A model generated the notes under the pieces. That model was given only the letters and a program-made list of their open reading frames with translations, had not been told where the DNA came from and ran no database searches. Shown here one piece after another: positions 26,026-34,763 of a stretch of 64,000 nucleotides of DNA; within the stretch, counting starts at the first letter, position 1, and every line of letters starts with the position of its first letter. Location of the stretch: contig JABFQP010000004.1 of assembly GCA_019685655.1 (NCBI GenBank), forward strand, positions 124,001-188,000, given 5' to 3'. Made by a program: the position numbers and the translations under genes. Source of the DNA: Candidatus Bathyarchaeota archaeon A05DMB-5. GTDB taxonomy: Archaea; Thermoproteota; Bathyarchaeia; Bathyarchaeales; Bathycorpusculaceae.

Positions 26026-29000
26026 GCTTGCACCTCCACAAGTGCGGCTTTAACTTGAGCAAGTATCTCTTCCGTGGTGAAGTGACCCATTATGATGGCT
26101 TTGGTTGGGCATGCCGTGCCGCATGCTCCGCATCCTTTACATAATGCTTCAATTACGTGTGCTGTAAGCTTACCGTCTTTTTCCTTCATTTCTATGGCAC
26201 CGTACGGGCATAGATATTCACAAATCCTACAACCGCTACATAAATCTTCGTTCACGTTTGCCACAATTCCTTCCATCTCAAGCGTGGGTTTCGAAAGTAT
26301 GGTTGTAGCTCTTGCCGCTGCAGCGCATGCCTGCGCTATGCTTTCGTCGATGTATTTTGGTGAATGAGCAATTCCACACAAGAAAACGCCTTCGGTGGCA
26401 AAGTCAACTGGGCGGAGTTTCATGTGAGCTTCCAGGAAGAAACCGTCCTTTGTTAGTGGCACTTTAAGCATTTCGGCAATGCGTTTGTTGTCTGGGTTCG
26501 GGATTGTTGCGGCGCTTAAGATTAGAAAGTCTGGTTCGATTTCAACAGTTTCTTTCAAAACGGGCTCCCAGAAGGACACTTTTAACTTTCCGTCAACGTT
26601 TGCTACTTGCGGCTTTCTTTCGTCTTCATAATTTATGAATAGGACTCCTTTCTGTGCGGCTTCACGGTAATAGTCTTCTTTAAAACCGTAAGAGCGAATG
26701 TCCTTGAATAAAACGTAGACTTCTGTTTCAGGGCTTAGCTCTTTAATTTTTAAAGCGTTCTTTATCGCTTGTCCACAACATATCCGCGAGCAGTTCGGTC
26801 TTTCCTCGTTTCTAGCACCTACACATTGAATCATAACAACGTTTTTAGCTTTAAATTTGCCGTTCGCAAGCTTTTCTTCCAGTTCATGCTGTGTCATCAC
26901 CCGTGGGTCTTTACCGTAAAGGTATTCTTTTGGTTTGTATTCGGTTGCGCCTGTGGCAACTATGACGATGCCATGCTCAACTTCGTCCTCTTTACCGCTG
27001 TGCTTCTTTATTTTTGATTTGAAGTTGCCGACGAAACCGCTTACTTCAGCAACTTCCGAGTCTAAGTGAACGTGTATCTTCTCGTTTTCCATGACTTCTT
27101 TGATTAACTCGTTCAGTCTTTCTTTTGGGTTTTCCCCTTTTTCTAATAAATAGTGAATTGTGCGTAAGTGTCCGCCAAGCTCTTTTTCTCTCTCAACAAG
27201 ATGCACTTCAAACCCTTGCCTTGCAAGTTCAAGCGCCGCAGTCATGCCGGAAACTCCACCGCCTATGACCAACCCAACTGGCGTGACGCTGATTTCTGGT
27301 TTCTTAAGCGGCTTCAAAAGTTTGGCTTTAGCGACTATTGAGCGGACGAGGTCTTTGGCTTTTTCAGTGGCTTCTTTAGGCTCATGCATATGCACCCAAC
27401 TACACTGGTCGCGGATGTTGGTCATTTCGAACAAGTAGGGGTTTAAGCCTGCTTCTTGGACTGTTTCTCTAAAAAGCGGTTCATGCGTTCTAGGCGTGCA
27501 GGAGGCTACGACGACACGGTTCAGGTTGTGTTGTTGAATTTTTTCGCGGATGAGCTTTTGCGTGTCCTGCGAGCAAGTGTAGAGGTTGGCTTCAGCGTAA
27601 ACCACGTAGGGTAAGGTTTTAGCATATTCCACGACTTCGGGAACGTTGACGACTCCGCCAATGTTTATTCCGCAGTGACAGACGAAAACGCCTATGCGCG
27701 GTTCTTCTTGGCTGATGTCTCTTTCTGGCGGATACTCCTTGACTGTCACAAGTTTTCCTCTTTCAGTAGCTACAACATTCATTGCTTTGGCTGCTGCTCC
27801 GCTTGCTTGTGCGACGCTTTCTGGAATGTCTTTGGGAGCGCTGAAGGCTCCGCAAACGAATATGCCTGGTTTTGATGTTTCTAATGGCGTAAAGTGTCCG
27901 GTTTCACAGTAGTTGTATTTGTTGAGTTTTATTCCAAAAGCTTTAGCGAGTTTTTCAACGCTTTTTGGCGGTTGCATTCCGATGGATAGGACGACCATGT
28001 CGAATTCTTCGGTTTTCGGCGTTTCATCCTCAACATAGTGAACGAAGAGGTTGCCGGTCAACGGATCTTCAGTCACACCCGCAACTCTTGACCTCACAAA
28101 TTTTATGCCCCACTCTTCTTTAGCGCGGTTGTAGTAGGCATCGAATTCTTTTCCGTAAGCTCGCAAGTCCATGTAAAAGATTGTTGGCTCCAATTTGGTT
28201 GGTGTGTGTTCTTTGGCTATTACTGCTTCTTTCATGCCGTACATGCAGCACGCTGCGGAACAGTAAGTGTTGCCGAGCTGATAGTCTCTCGAACCTACAC
28301 ATTGAATAAACGCAATTTTCTTTGGAATCTCGCCGTCCGAAGGTCGCACGACGAGTCCGCCGTAGGGTCCGGATGCACTCAAGATGCGTTCGAATTCTAT
28401 GCTTGTCACCACGTTTGGATAGCGTCCATAACCATATTCGGTTTTCAATCTTGCATCGAAGGGTTCAAAGCCGGGTGCAAGTATAATTGAGCCGACTTTG
28501 AGTGTGGCTTCGCTGTCTTGTTGGTCGTATGCCACTGCCTTTGCTTTGCAGATTTCGTAGCATGTTCCGCAGCCAATGCATTTTTCACGGTCTATTTTGT
28601 ATTTGAGCGGAACTGCTTGTGGATAGTCAACGTAAATTGCGCCTCTTTCGCTTAAACCTTCATTATACATGTCAACAGCTTCAATTGGACATTTTTGTGC
28701 ACATAAGCCGCAACCGTTGCATTTGTCTTCGATTATGTAACGACTGCGTTTTCGAAGTTTTACTTCGAAGTTTCCAGCTTCGCCGTCTAAACCCAATATT
28801 TCAGTGTTTGTCAGAATCGTGATGTTCGGATGCCTTCCAGTTGCCACAAGTTTAGGCGAAAGGATACACATTGAACAGTCGTTTGTTGGAAATGTTTTGT
28901 CAAGCTGAGCCATGACGCCGCCAATGCTTGCGCCTTCATCAACCAAATACACCTTGAAGCCGGAATCCGCCAAATCTAACGATGCTTGTATACCAGCAAC

Positions 29001-29045
29001 TCCTCCGCCGACGACTAAAACAGCTCCAACTTTGTCTTTTGCCAT
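26022..29045 (-). CDS. hdrA: Heterodisulfide reductase subunit A, long tandem form
   Basis: 1007-residue flavoprotein, the proposed electron-bifurcating core. The N-terminal part (about 1-440) has its own FAD fold ([19 protein letters not shown]) and two clusters ([24 protein letters not shown]). From about residue 455 a complete HdrA follows: thioredoxin-reductase-like iron-sulfur domain ([28 protein letters not shown]), second FAD fold ([19 protein letters not shown]) and C-terminal clusters [12 protein letters not shown] and [12 protein letters not shown]. Common HdrA is about 650 residues, so this is a two-flavin form. ATG 29045 is chosen because GGAGGT lies 9 bases before it; the alternative GTG is at 29051. 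Confidence 0.94.
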   Translation of the reverse strand: MAKDKVGAVLVVGGGVAGIQASLDLADSGFKVYLVDEGASIGGVMAQLDKTFPTNDCSMCILSPKLVATGRHPNITILTNTEILGLDGEAGNFEVKLRKRSRYIIEDKCNGCGLCAQKCPIEAVDMYNEGLSERGAIYVDYPQAVPLKYKIDREKCIGCGTCYEICKAKAVAYDQQDSEATLKVGSIILAPGFEPFDARLKTEYGYGRYPNVVTSIEFERILSASGPYGGLVVRPSDGEIPKKIAFIQCVGSRDYQLGNTYCSAACCMYGMKEAVIAKEHTPTKLEPTIFYMDLRAYGKEFDAYYNRAKEEWGIKFVRSRVAGVTEDPLTGNLFVHYVEDETPKTEEFDMVVLSIGMQPPKSVEKLAKAFGIKLNKYNYCETGHFTPLETSKPGIFVCGAFSAPKDIPESVAQASGAAAKAMNVVATERGKLVTVKEYPPERDISQEEPRIGVFVCHCGINIGGVVNVPEVVEYAKTLPYVVYAEANLYTCSQDTQKLIREKIQQHNLNRVVVASCTPRTHEPLFRETVQEAGLNPYLFEMTNIRDQCSWVHMHEPKEATEKAKDLVRSIVAKAKLLKPLKKPEISVTPVGLVIGGGVSGMTAALELARQGFEVHLVEREKELGGHLRTIHYLLEKGENPKERLNELIKEVMENEKIHVHLDSEVAEVSGFVGNFKSKIKKHSGKEDEVEHGIVIVATGATEYKPKEYLYGKDPRVMTQHELEEKLANGKFKAKNVVMIQCVGARNEERPNCSRICCGQAIKNALKIKELSPETEVYVLFKDIRSYGFKEDYYREAAQKGVLFINYEDERKPQVANVDGKLKVSFWEPVLKETVEIEPDFLILSAATIPNPDNKRIAEMLKVPLTKDGFFLEAHMKLRPVDFATEGVFLCGIAHSPKYIDESIAQACAAAARATTILSKPTLEMEGIVANVNEDLCSGCRICEYLCPYGAIEMKEKDGKLTAHVIEALCKGCGACGTACPTKAIIMGHFTTEEILAQVKAALVEVQA

Positions 29046-29047
29046 TT

Positions 29048-29803
29048 TCACTTAACCTCCAAAGCCTTGTAAAAGGGAGTTTGACCTTCCACATGGTCTA
29101 AGGCTATCATGTTTCTACGGCGCATGTCAACAATCTGCCTTAACACCGCCGCAGGTTTCATTTCAATCATTTCTGCCAAGTTCTTCACGGAGAAGGGTTT
29201 GGTTTTGGTTAAGACGTAGATTTTGTGTCGAACAAACTCTTCTTTTACGATTTCATCTAGCAACTCATCAAATTCGTCTTGCGACAGCTTTTCGCCGTAA
29301 ACGTTAACGCCTTCAGTTAGCTCCTTTTCTCTGCCAAGCAAAACTCTCAACCGAAAATCTGAAGCGGCGTTCTTGGCTGCTGAGAGGTTAACCTTGATTT
29401 TTGGAGCTAAATCCTTGTTTCGCAACGGAGAAAACCCAAGTTTTCCAATTTCTCTGGAAAACTCTTTGGCATAATATTCAAAGTTCTTCTCATCTAATGG
29501 TGAATGCCAAACTAATTTTATGCGTTGAGGCTCCAAGCCACCTAATGCAACGAGTTTTGTGAGCATTTTTACGGCGCGTTCTGCTTGAAGGTTTCCTTCC
29601 TGATAGTGACAGTCTGGTGGTTTGCAACCCACGAGCATGACGCCATCAACTCCGTTCACAAGTGTGTCCAAAACGAGGACTGGGTCCACTCTTCCAAGAC
29701 ACATGATTCGAACAACATTAACGTTTGAGGGAACTTCGGTTTCGTTTTGACAAAAAGCCCAGTTACACATGAAACAAACAATTTTAGGGTCGTCTGCTTC
29801 CAT
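29048..29803 (-). CDS. MvhD-like subunit fused to a C-terminal winged-helix domain
   Basis: 251 residues. Residues 1-130 are an MvhD domain with intact cluster ligands (FMCNWAFC, IMCLGRVDP, VGCKPPDCHYQEGN). After a helical linker, residues about 195-251 read as a winged helix: KPFSVKNLAEMIEMKPAAVL, IVDMRRRNMIALDHVEGQTP and FYKAL. The extra part may bind a partner subunit or DNA; nothing in the sequence decides which. It sits between the GltD-like gene (2-base gap) and hdrA (stop overlapping the alternative hdrA start), so it is an operon member and a likely second electron entry to HdrA. Confidence 0.85.
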   Translation of the reverse strand: MEADDPKIVCFMCNWAFCQNETEVPSNVNVVRIMCLGRVDPVLVLDTLVNGVDGVMLVGCKPPDCHYQEGNLQAERAVKMLTKLVALGGLEPQRIKLVWHSPLDEKNFEYYAKEFSREIGKLGFSPLRNKDLAPKIKVNLSAAKNAASDFRLRVLLGREKELTEGVNVYGEKLSQDEFDELLDEIVKEEFVRHKIYVLTKTKPFSVKNLAEMIEMKPAAVLRQIVDMRRRNMIALDHVEGQTPFYKALEVK

Positions 29804-29805
29804 TT

Positions 29806-31527
29806 TTATTGTCCCTCCGCTTTTGCCAAAGCAAGACTCATAATTTGCTCGTTAGGCGTCTTCTTCATCGTTATCGCTTGCTCTGGGCAACGTGCAGCAC
29901 ATATTCCGCAGCCTTTGCAAAGGTCTTCGTTTACTCTGGCAATTTCTCTTTCATCCTTTTTGACGGCGCCAAACGGGCAAACAACCGCGCACACGTTACA
30001 GCCTACGCAGAGGTTTTCGTCAACAACTGCCTTGTCGCCTTCACAAAGCTCCAAGCTTGCAAGACATTCTGCGCATGGTCCGCATCCCAAACAGCGAAAA
30101 GCTTCAAACATTGCTTTCTGCTTTGTTCTTTCTAAATATTCAGCTGCTTCCTCAAAGCTCAAACGCGGCTTTTCTATTGGCGGCTCATATCTTCGTTCTT
30201 TCTTTTTCAAGGAACCCCAGTTTTTAACCCACGTTACTTCTTCAACAGCGTCGTCTCTTCCTTTTCGCAAATCTTGTCCAGTCAAGTAGAGATGGATGGA
30301 AACAGCTGCTCTTTTGCCGGCTCCAACGGCTTCAATTATGCTCGCCGGGCCAGTGGCTATGTCGCCTCCTGCAAACACGCCGGGCATGTTGGTTTCTAAT
30401 GTTAATGGGTCAACTTTCATTGATGGTGCTCTTGCTTCTTTGTCCAGAAGCTCTTTAGGTATGCACGCAGACTCTGCAACTTGTCCCAGCGCAGGAATTA
30501 CCATGTCCACTTCATATTGATGTTCAGAAAAACTTATTGGGACAGGGCGTCTTCTTCCACTCTCGTCTGGTTCGCCTAATCGCATTCGCAAGCATTCTAT
30601 GGCTTTGACCTTGCCATTTTCGCCTATGATTTGTTTTGGCGCGACTAAGAAATAGAATTTTACGCCGTCTTTTTCAGCTAACTCCACTTCATGCGGTAGC
30701 GCAGGCATCTCTTCACGAGAACGCCTATACAGTATCATGACTTCTTTTGCGCCGAGTTTTTTAGCTGTTCTTGCAGCATCTATTGCGCTGTTTCCACCGC
30801 CAACAACCGCAACTTTCTCGCCGACTTCAACACGTTCTCCAAGCGCAATTTTTCTCAGGAAATCCACGGCGTTTATGACACATTCCAAATCTTCGCCTGG
30901 CACGTTCAGTTTCATGCCAAGCTGTGTTCCAATAGCTAGAAAAACGGCTTTGTAACCATCTTTGCGTAAGCTTTCAATTGTAATGTCTTTTCCAAATTCC
31001 ACGCCAGTTTTTATCTCCACACCCAAATCTTTGATGTAGGCGATTTCGTTTAATACAACAAATTTTTCAAGGCGAAAATCTGGTATGCAATACCGCATCA
31101 TGCCGCCGGGTTCAGACATACGTTCAAAAACAGTTACGTGATAGCCAAGTTTTACAAGTTCGTAGGCTGCCGTTATGCCAGCTGGACCTGCGCCGATTAT
31201 GGCAATTTTTTCCTTATGTTTCTTTGGTATGGGTTTTGGTTTTACGCGTTCATACTCACGTTCTACGTCGGCAACAATCCTTTTTAGAGCGCGGATAGCT
31301 ACGGCTTGGTCCACGTTTGTTCTTGCACATGCATCCTCGCAAGGGCTGAAACAGACTCTTCCACAAATTGCGGGAAAAGGCATGTCTTGCCTTATGAGTT
31401 CGACTGCTTCTTTGAATTTGCCTTTTTGGAGCAGAGCGACGTATCCTTGAACGTTGACGCGTGCTGGACAGGCTGAGCGGCATGGTGGCAGTTGTCTCTT
31501 TACATTTGTGCTACTACCACTTGTCAT
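29806..31527 (-). CDS. GltD/NfnB-like FAD-NAD(P) oxidoreductase with C-terminal ferredoxin domain
   Basis: About 573 residues. The N-terminal cluster domain (CRSACPARVNVQGYV, CGRVCFSPCEDAC) is followed by FAD fold IAIIGAGPAGITAAYELV, NAD(P) fold VAVVGGGNSAIDAARTAKKL, and GGDIATGPASIIEAVGAG. The C-terminus adds CLGCGPC, CVGCNVCAVVCP and CKGCGICAARCP clusters. This layout suits NAD(P)H:ferredoxin-type electron transfer. It is the first gene of the hdrA cluster 1 operon, so NAD(P)H may be an alternative donor or acceptor to H2. Start ATG 31527 (MTSGSSTNVK) is preferred over TTG 31569; a TTAATATAA box lies 40-50 bases upstream of it. Confidence 0.9.
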   Translation of the reverse strand: MTSGSSTNVKRQLPPCRSACPARVNVQGYVALLQKGKFKEAVELIRQDMPFPAICGRVCFSPCEDACARTNVDQAVAIRALKRIVADVEREYERVKPKPIPKKHKEKIAIIGAGPAGITAAYELVKLGYHVTVFERMSEPGGMMRYCIPDFRLEKFVVLNEIAYIKDLGVEIKTGVEFGKDITIESLRKDGYKAVFLAIGTQLGMKLNVPGEDLECVINAVDFLRKIALGERVEVGEKVAVVGGGNSAIDAARTAKKLGAKEVMILYRRSREEMPALPHEVELAEKDGVKFYFLVAPKQIIGENGKVKAIECLRMRLGEPDESGRRRPVPISFSEHQYEVDMVIPALGQVAESACIPKELLDKEARAPSMKVDPLTLETNMPGVFAGGDIATGPASIIEAVGAGKRAAVSIHLYLTGQDLRKGRDDAVEEVTWVKNWGSLKKKERRYEPPIEKPRLSFEEAAEYLERTKQKAMFEAFRCLGCGPCAECLASLELCEGDKAVVDENLCVGCNVCAVVCPFGAVKKDEREIARVNEDLCKGCGICAARCPEQAITMKKTPNEQIMSLALAKAEGQ

Positions 31528-31644
31528 TGTTAAACCAGCTTGATGTAGAATACTATCCTTATCTACCAATTATATTAAGTCACCTAAATCAAATTTAACT
31601 CAAAAATGACATAAAACAGTAAGGGAAAAAGAGGAAAATTGGAG

Positions 31645-32253
31645 CTACTCGCGCAGTCTTCCTTCCAGTTTGTTAACCAGCTTGTTGTATTCTCTTGGAC
31701 CCAGTAAACCTTTGAGTTCTTGTTCTAAAACCAACGAGTTCTTCGGTTTTATCTCCACAATCCAACCTTCGCCGTAGGGGTCTTCGTTGATTATATTTGG
31801 TTCATTCCTAAGCTTCTCGTTAACTTTGGCTATTTTACCGCTGACTGGCGCATAGAGGTCAAACATGAACATCCAAGTTTCCGCAACACCGAAAGGCTCC
31901 ATCTTGTTAACTTCTTTACCAACCGCTTCAGTCATTACGTGGGCTATTCCTTTCAAGTGCCTCTGTGCATAGTCAGATACGCCTACACGGATGTTTCCTT
32001 CAGGCGTGACTTGAGCCCATGTGTGCTTGGGCGTGTAGAGCAACAGTTCTGGTGTGACCAGAAGCTCCTTGCGTTTTTCTGCTGGGATTCCTTGGGTGCG
32101 CATGAGTTCTTCTAAGCGAAGGCGGATGGCTTCTGAGACGAATTCTGATATGCTTCTGTAGCGTCCTGTTTTGATTGCTTCTTCGATTTCTTTTATGAGT
32201 TCTGTTCTTAGGCTTACGGTTTTCCATTCTGATGTTTTTTCTTTTTCATTCAT
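31645..32253 (-). CDS. Ribbon-helix-helix domain fused to an H-protein-like domain without lipoyl lysine
   Basis: 202 residues. Residues 9-52 match a CopG-type ribbon-helix-helix DNA-binding domain (KTVSLRTELIKEIEEAIKTG, then RYRSISEFVSEAIRLRLEEL). Residues 70-190 match glycine-cleavage H protein (LLYTPKHTWAQV, RVGVSDYAQRHL, FDLYAPVSGKIAKVNEKL, NEDPYGEGWIVEIKP). At the lipoylation site, where H proteins read ESVKA, this protein has ETWMF: the lysine is methionine 128. It therefore cannot be lipoylated in the usual way. GGAGGT 9 bases before ATG 32253 gives a confident start. It lies just upstream of the hdr/mvh operon. A regulator built on an H-protein fold is the best reading. Confidence 0.88.
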   Translation of the reverse strand: MNEKEKTSEWKTVSLRTELIKEIEEAIKTGRYRSISEFVSEAIRLRLEELMRTQGIPAEKRKELLVTPELLLYTPKHTWAQVTPEGNIRVGVSDYAQRHLKGIAHVMTEAVGKEVNKMEPFGVAETWMFMFDLYAPVSGKIAKVNEKLRNEPNIINEDPYGEGWIVEIKPKNSLVLEQELKGLLGPREYNKLVNKLEGRLRE

Positions 32254-32332
32254 TTTACATCAACCTCCTTTACATCTGATTGATATATGGCGCAAGTCAG
32301 AAATATATATCTAATGCATATATTTTATTTAT

Positions 32333-32345
32333 AGTAAATACCATA
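32333..32345. promoter_or_regulatory. 13-bp element AGTAAATACCATA, copy 1 (putative operator)
   Basis: The 13 bases AGTAAATACCATA recur exactly at 32748-32760. This copy lies 80-92 bases upstream of the ribbon-helix-helix/H-protein-like gene, directly next to a TATA-like run (32316-32333). Regulatory role is inferred from position and exact repetition only. Confidence 0.35.
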
Positions 32346-32401
32346 TTAATCTAAACAACTGGCATACTTATATACACATTAGCCTTCCACCCGTCGCTAA
32401 C

Positions 32402-32608
32402 TTATTCTTTTATTCTGCCAAAATTTGACAAGTTCCACATACGTTCATGCACGTAGTAAACAACCGTTTTTACAACAAGCTCTGTGATTCCAACAACAGT
32501 TCCCAAGGTCAGGTCCTTACTAAATACGAACACCAAAAGTATCGTTGTCAAAGTTGCAACAACCCTCCAAGAAACTGCCTTCACTAAACTTCTAATTGGT
32601 TTCTCCAT
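32402..32608 (-). CDS. Small membrane protein, DUF2061 family
   Basis: 68 residues. The signature RSLVKAVSWRVVATLTTILL followed by a short turn and GITELVVKTVVYYVHERMW is that of DUF2061 proteins, which have two membrane helices and no known biochemical role. It is a single-gene unit between the H-protein-like gene and the divergent PhoU-type regulator. Confidence 0.85.
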   Translation of the reverse strand: MEKPIRSLVKAVSWRVVATLTTILLVFVFSKDLTLGTVVGITELVVKTVVYYVHERMWNLSNFGRIKE

Positions 32609-32747
32609 CTACACACTTCCAACCGAGACTCTTTAATAAGCAACGAAGAAACATAAGTAACTTTCCACCCGCATGTTTTTTACGAAAGCCAACATGATAT
32701 GTAGTTTTAACGCAAAAATATAGTAAGGCATATAAAAAGCAAATAGT

Positions 32748-32760
32748 AGTAAATACCATA
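32748..32760. promoter_or_regulatory. 13-bp element AGTAAATACCATA, copy 2 (putative operator)
   Basis: Exact repeat of 32333-32345. A TATA box (TATAAAAA, 32731-32738) precedes it, so the copy covers the expected transcription start of the PhoU/AbrB gene, whose GTG is 6 bases further on. That is where a repressor site would sit; autoregulation is a possibility. Confidence 0.4.
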
Positions 32761-32766
32761 AACGCG

Positions 32767-33852
32767 GTGAACTTTTTGGAAAGCAGAAAAGTGCAAAAAG
32801 TAGGATATTCAACAATGACCGTGTCACTGCCAAGCGAATGGGCAAAACAAAACAACATCAACCCCGGCGACATCGTCTTCCTCTTGCCCGAAAAAGACGG
32901 CACACTAAAAATCGTGCCAAGCCACGTGGCACAAAAAGAAGAAGCCGATGAATACATAATAAATGCTGACGCTTGCGACGAGCACGGATTGCTTGAGAGA
33001 ATAATCGTTGGAAGCTACATACTAGGACGTGATGTCATAAGAGTAACCTCTTCAACCAGAATAGGAAAAGAGCATGTTGACGAAATCCGCCGAATTGTCC
33101 GCAAACTAATAGGATTAGGCATTCTCGAAGAAACTCCGAAAAACATTCTTTTACAATGCTCTGTCGACCCAGCCAAATTCAAACTTGACATGCTAATCAG
33201 GCGGTTATCTCTAATTTCGTCAACAATATTGTCTGAAACGATGCAAGCTTTTCTAGAAGGAAATGAAACCTTAGCCATAGAAGCCATAAACCGTGAAGAC
33301 GAAGCCGACACAATCTACTATTTAGCGGTGCGTCTGCTTTTGGCTGCGCAGCAAAAACCAGAAATTGCAGAACAAACGGGCGCGACAGACGTGGTCTTCA
33401 TTCCTGCAACACGCTTGATACTTCAATATTTAGAATTGATTGCAGACTACTCAGAAGACATGGCTAAAAAAATTATCGATCTCGAGGTATATCGCCGAAA
33501 ATTGCCGAAGAACGTGATTGAAAAAATCTATCATCTAAGTGAGTTAACGCAAACCATTTTTCAGAAGGCTTTGGATTGCGTTTTCACACGTGACCTCAAA
33601 GTTGCAAACAGCGTGCTAGAAATGAAGAGCGTACTCCAAACTGAATCGGACAAACTTATGCGGGAAATTCCTGAAATTCCGTATTTGAGGGCAATAATTT
33701 CGTGTTTGAACAAAATTGCAGATAAAGGCGCCACAATAGCAGACATCGCCATTAACAGAGCGCTAGAGCAACCGAGTAAGGAAGTGGAGAACATTATTCG
33801 CACAGTAAAACATGTGCGGACTTTACCATTAGCCGCGAAGAAGAAAACTTAG
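32767..33852 (+). CDS. AbrB-PhoU domain regulator (phosphate-uptake-regulator-like)
   Basis: 361 residues. The N-terminus is a SpoVT/AbrB-type DNA-binding fold (ESRKVQKVGYSTMTVSLPSE, then WAKQNNINPGDIVFLLPEKD), a common archaeal arrangement. The remainder is alpha-helical with two PhoU-like repeats (from about residue 140 and 240; EAINREDEADTIYYLAVRLL is typical). Such proteins are usually called phosphate uptake regulators, but no pst transporter is nearby, so the true signal is open. GTG 32767 is the start, with a TATA box at 32731-32738 and a very short leader. Confidence 0.87.
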   Translation: MNFLESRKVQKVGYSTMTVSLPSEWAKQNNINPGDIVFLLPEKDGTLKIVPSHVAQKEEADEYIINADACDEHGLLERIIVGSYILGRDVIRVTSSTRIGKEHVDEIRRIVRKLIGLGILEETPKNILLQCSVDPAKFKLDMLIRRLSLISSTILSETMQAFLEGNETLAIEAINREDEADTIYYLAVRLLLAAQQKPEIAEQTGATDVVFIPATRLILQYLELIADYSEDMAKKIIDLEVYRRKLPKNVIEKIYHLSELTQTIFQKALDCVFTRDLKVANSVLEMKSVLQTESDKLMREIPEIPYLRAIISCLNKIADKGATIADIAINRALEQPSKEVENIIRTVKHVRTLPLAAKKKT

Positions 33853-33916
33853 CATTCTTTTTGAGTTATATTTAATTCAGACTTGGCTTGAGAAGATTAA
33901 TATAAAAAGAAATAAA

Positions 33917-33928
33917 TAGTATATATAG
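33917..33928 (+). promoter_or_regulatory. TATA box of the Hsp20-like gene, probably leaderless
   Basis: TAGTATATATAG centred near 33923 lies about 23 bases before ATG 33946. In archaea the transcript normally starts about 25 bases downstream of the box centre, so the message would begin at or next to the start codon. Confidence 0.5.
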
Positions 33929-33945
33929 AAGGTGTGTTATGCACC

Positions 33946-34428
33946 ATGAACGACTTTGAAGAAGCGTTACGAAACATAGATGTGTTCTGCAAAGTTTTGG
34001 TTAACAAAATCGTCGGAAGCGACGAAACCGAAAACAGCAACATCACCCTTGAGCCGATGGAGCATCTCCTATACAAAAAGTACATAATAAGCGAACAGGT
34101 GGAGTCTAATCCTATAAGCAAAAATTTCATTCCTCTTCCACAACTTGAGGAACCTTTAATTGACATTTTCGAAGAAGACAGATACGTTAGAATTTTGATG
34201 CAGTGCCGCTGTAAAGAACAAAAAGTCACAATTCATCCAAGCATTGATGGTTTAGAAATCTGCAAGAGGGAATGCCACGTAGATTCAGAAGGCACGGAAG
34301 TATGCGTTGACAAATGTCAGAAGATAAATGTGCCAGTTAAAGAACTGCAGATTGAAGACATGACTGTTAAGTGTTCAAATAACGAAGTTTTTGAGGTCAC
34401 TATTCCAAGAAAAAGCTACGAAAGCTAG
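33946..34428 (+). CDS. Small protein with Hsp20-like fold and a cysteine-rich insertion
   Basis: 160 residues. The C-terminal half reads like an alpha-crystallin/Hsp20 sandwich: PLIDIFEEDRYVRILMQ, a central strand VTIHPSIDGLEI, then INVPVKELQIEDMTVKCSNN and VFEVTIPRK. Unlike chaperones it contains an insertion with many cysteines (CRCKEQ; CKRECHVDSEGTEVCVDKC). It may be a GvpH/Hsp20-related protein with metal or redox role; this is fold-level inference. The TATA box TATATATA at 33920-33927 is about 23 bases before ATG 33946, which suggests a leaderless transcript and decides against GTG 33934. Confidence 0.65.
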   Translation: MNDFEEALRNIDVFCKVLVNKIVGSDETENSNITLEPMEHLLYKKYIISEQVESNPISKNFIPLPQLEEPLIDIFEEDRYVRILMQCRCKEQKVTIHPSIDGLEICKRECHVDSEGTEVCVDKCQKINVPVKELQIEDMTVKCSNNEVFEVTIPRKSYES

Positions 34429-34441
34429 AGTGCAGCATCAC

Positions 34442-34642
34442 CTATTGCGAAGTGACACCTTTCCGTTTTATTCGAATTCTACACGCTTCTTCTCCAGAAC
34501 ATTTGGAACACGTGTAGATAACATCAAATTCGCTTTTTTCAGGATCAGAAGGATTAACGATGAAGGCGAAACATTCTTCGCCTTTGCTGATTGATGCTCC
34601 GCAGCAAAAGCATTTATGCTCTTTTAAAGCGACAACTTTCAT
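34442..34642 (-). CDS. Small zinc-finger protein
   Basis: 66 residues from ATG 34642 (MKVVALKEHK). Two CxxC pairs, CFCCGASISKGEECF and YTCSKCSGEEAC, suggest one treble-clef or zinc-ribbon site. The sequence pattern (hydrophobic strands between the pairs, basic tail RIRIKRK) fits a small nucleic-acid or protein-binding finger. It ends 14 bases from the convergent Hsp20-like gene. Function unknown. Confidence 0.7.
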   Translation of the reverse strand: MKVVALKEHKCFCCGASISKGEECFAFIVNPSDPEKSEFDVIYTCSKCSGEEACRIRIKRKGVTSQ

Positions 34643-34763
34643 TCTTTTTTCCCAAAAGAACATGTGGTGAGCGGTTGTTCTTAACGTTTTCCACGAGCAA
34701 ACAAGAAAATAACGTAATGAAGTTAAAAGAAGCGAAAAGGCTTCTAGACACTTACGAGGTTTT

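Noticed and set aside
21731-29051. Possible selenocysteine (in-frame TGA) in hydrogenase or Hdr genes
   Set aside because: All ligand positions read as cysteine and every TGA seen ends a gene at a natural position.
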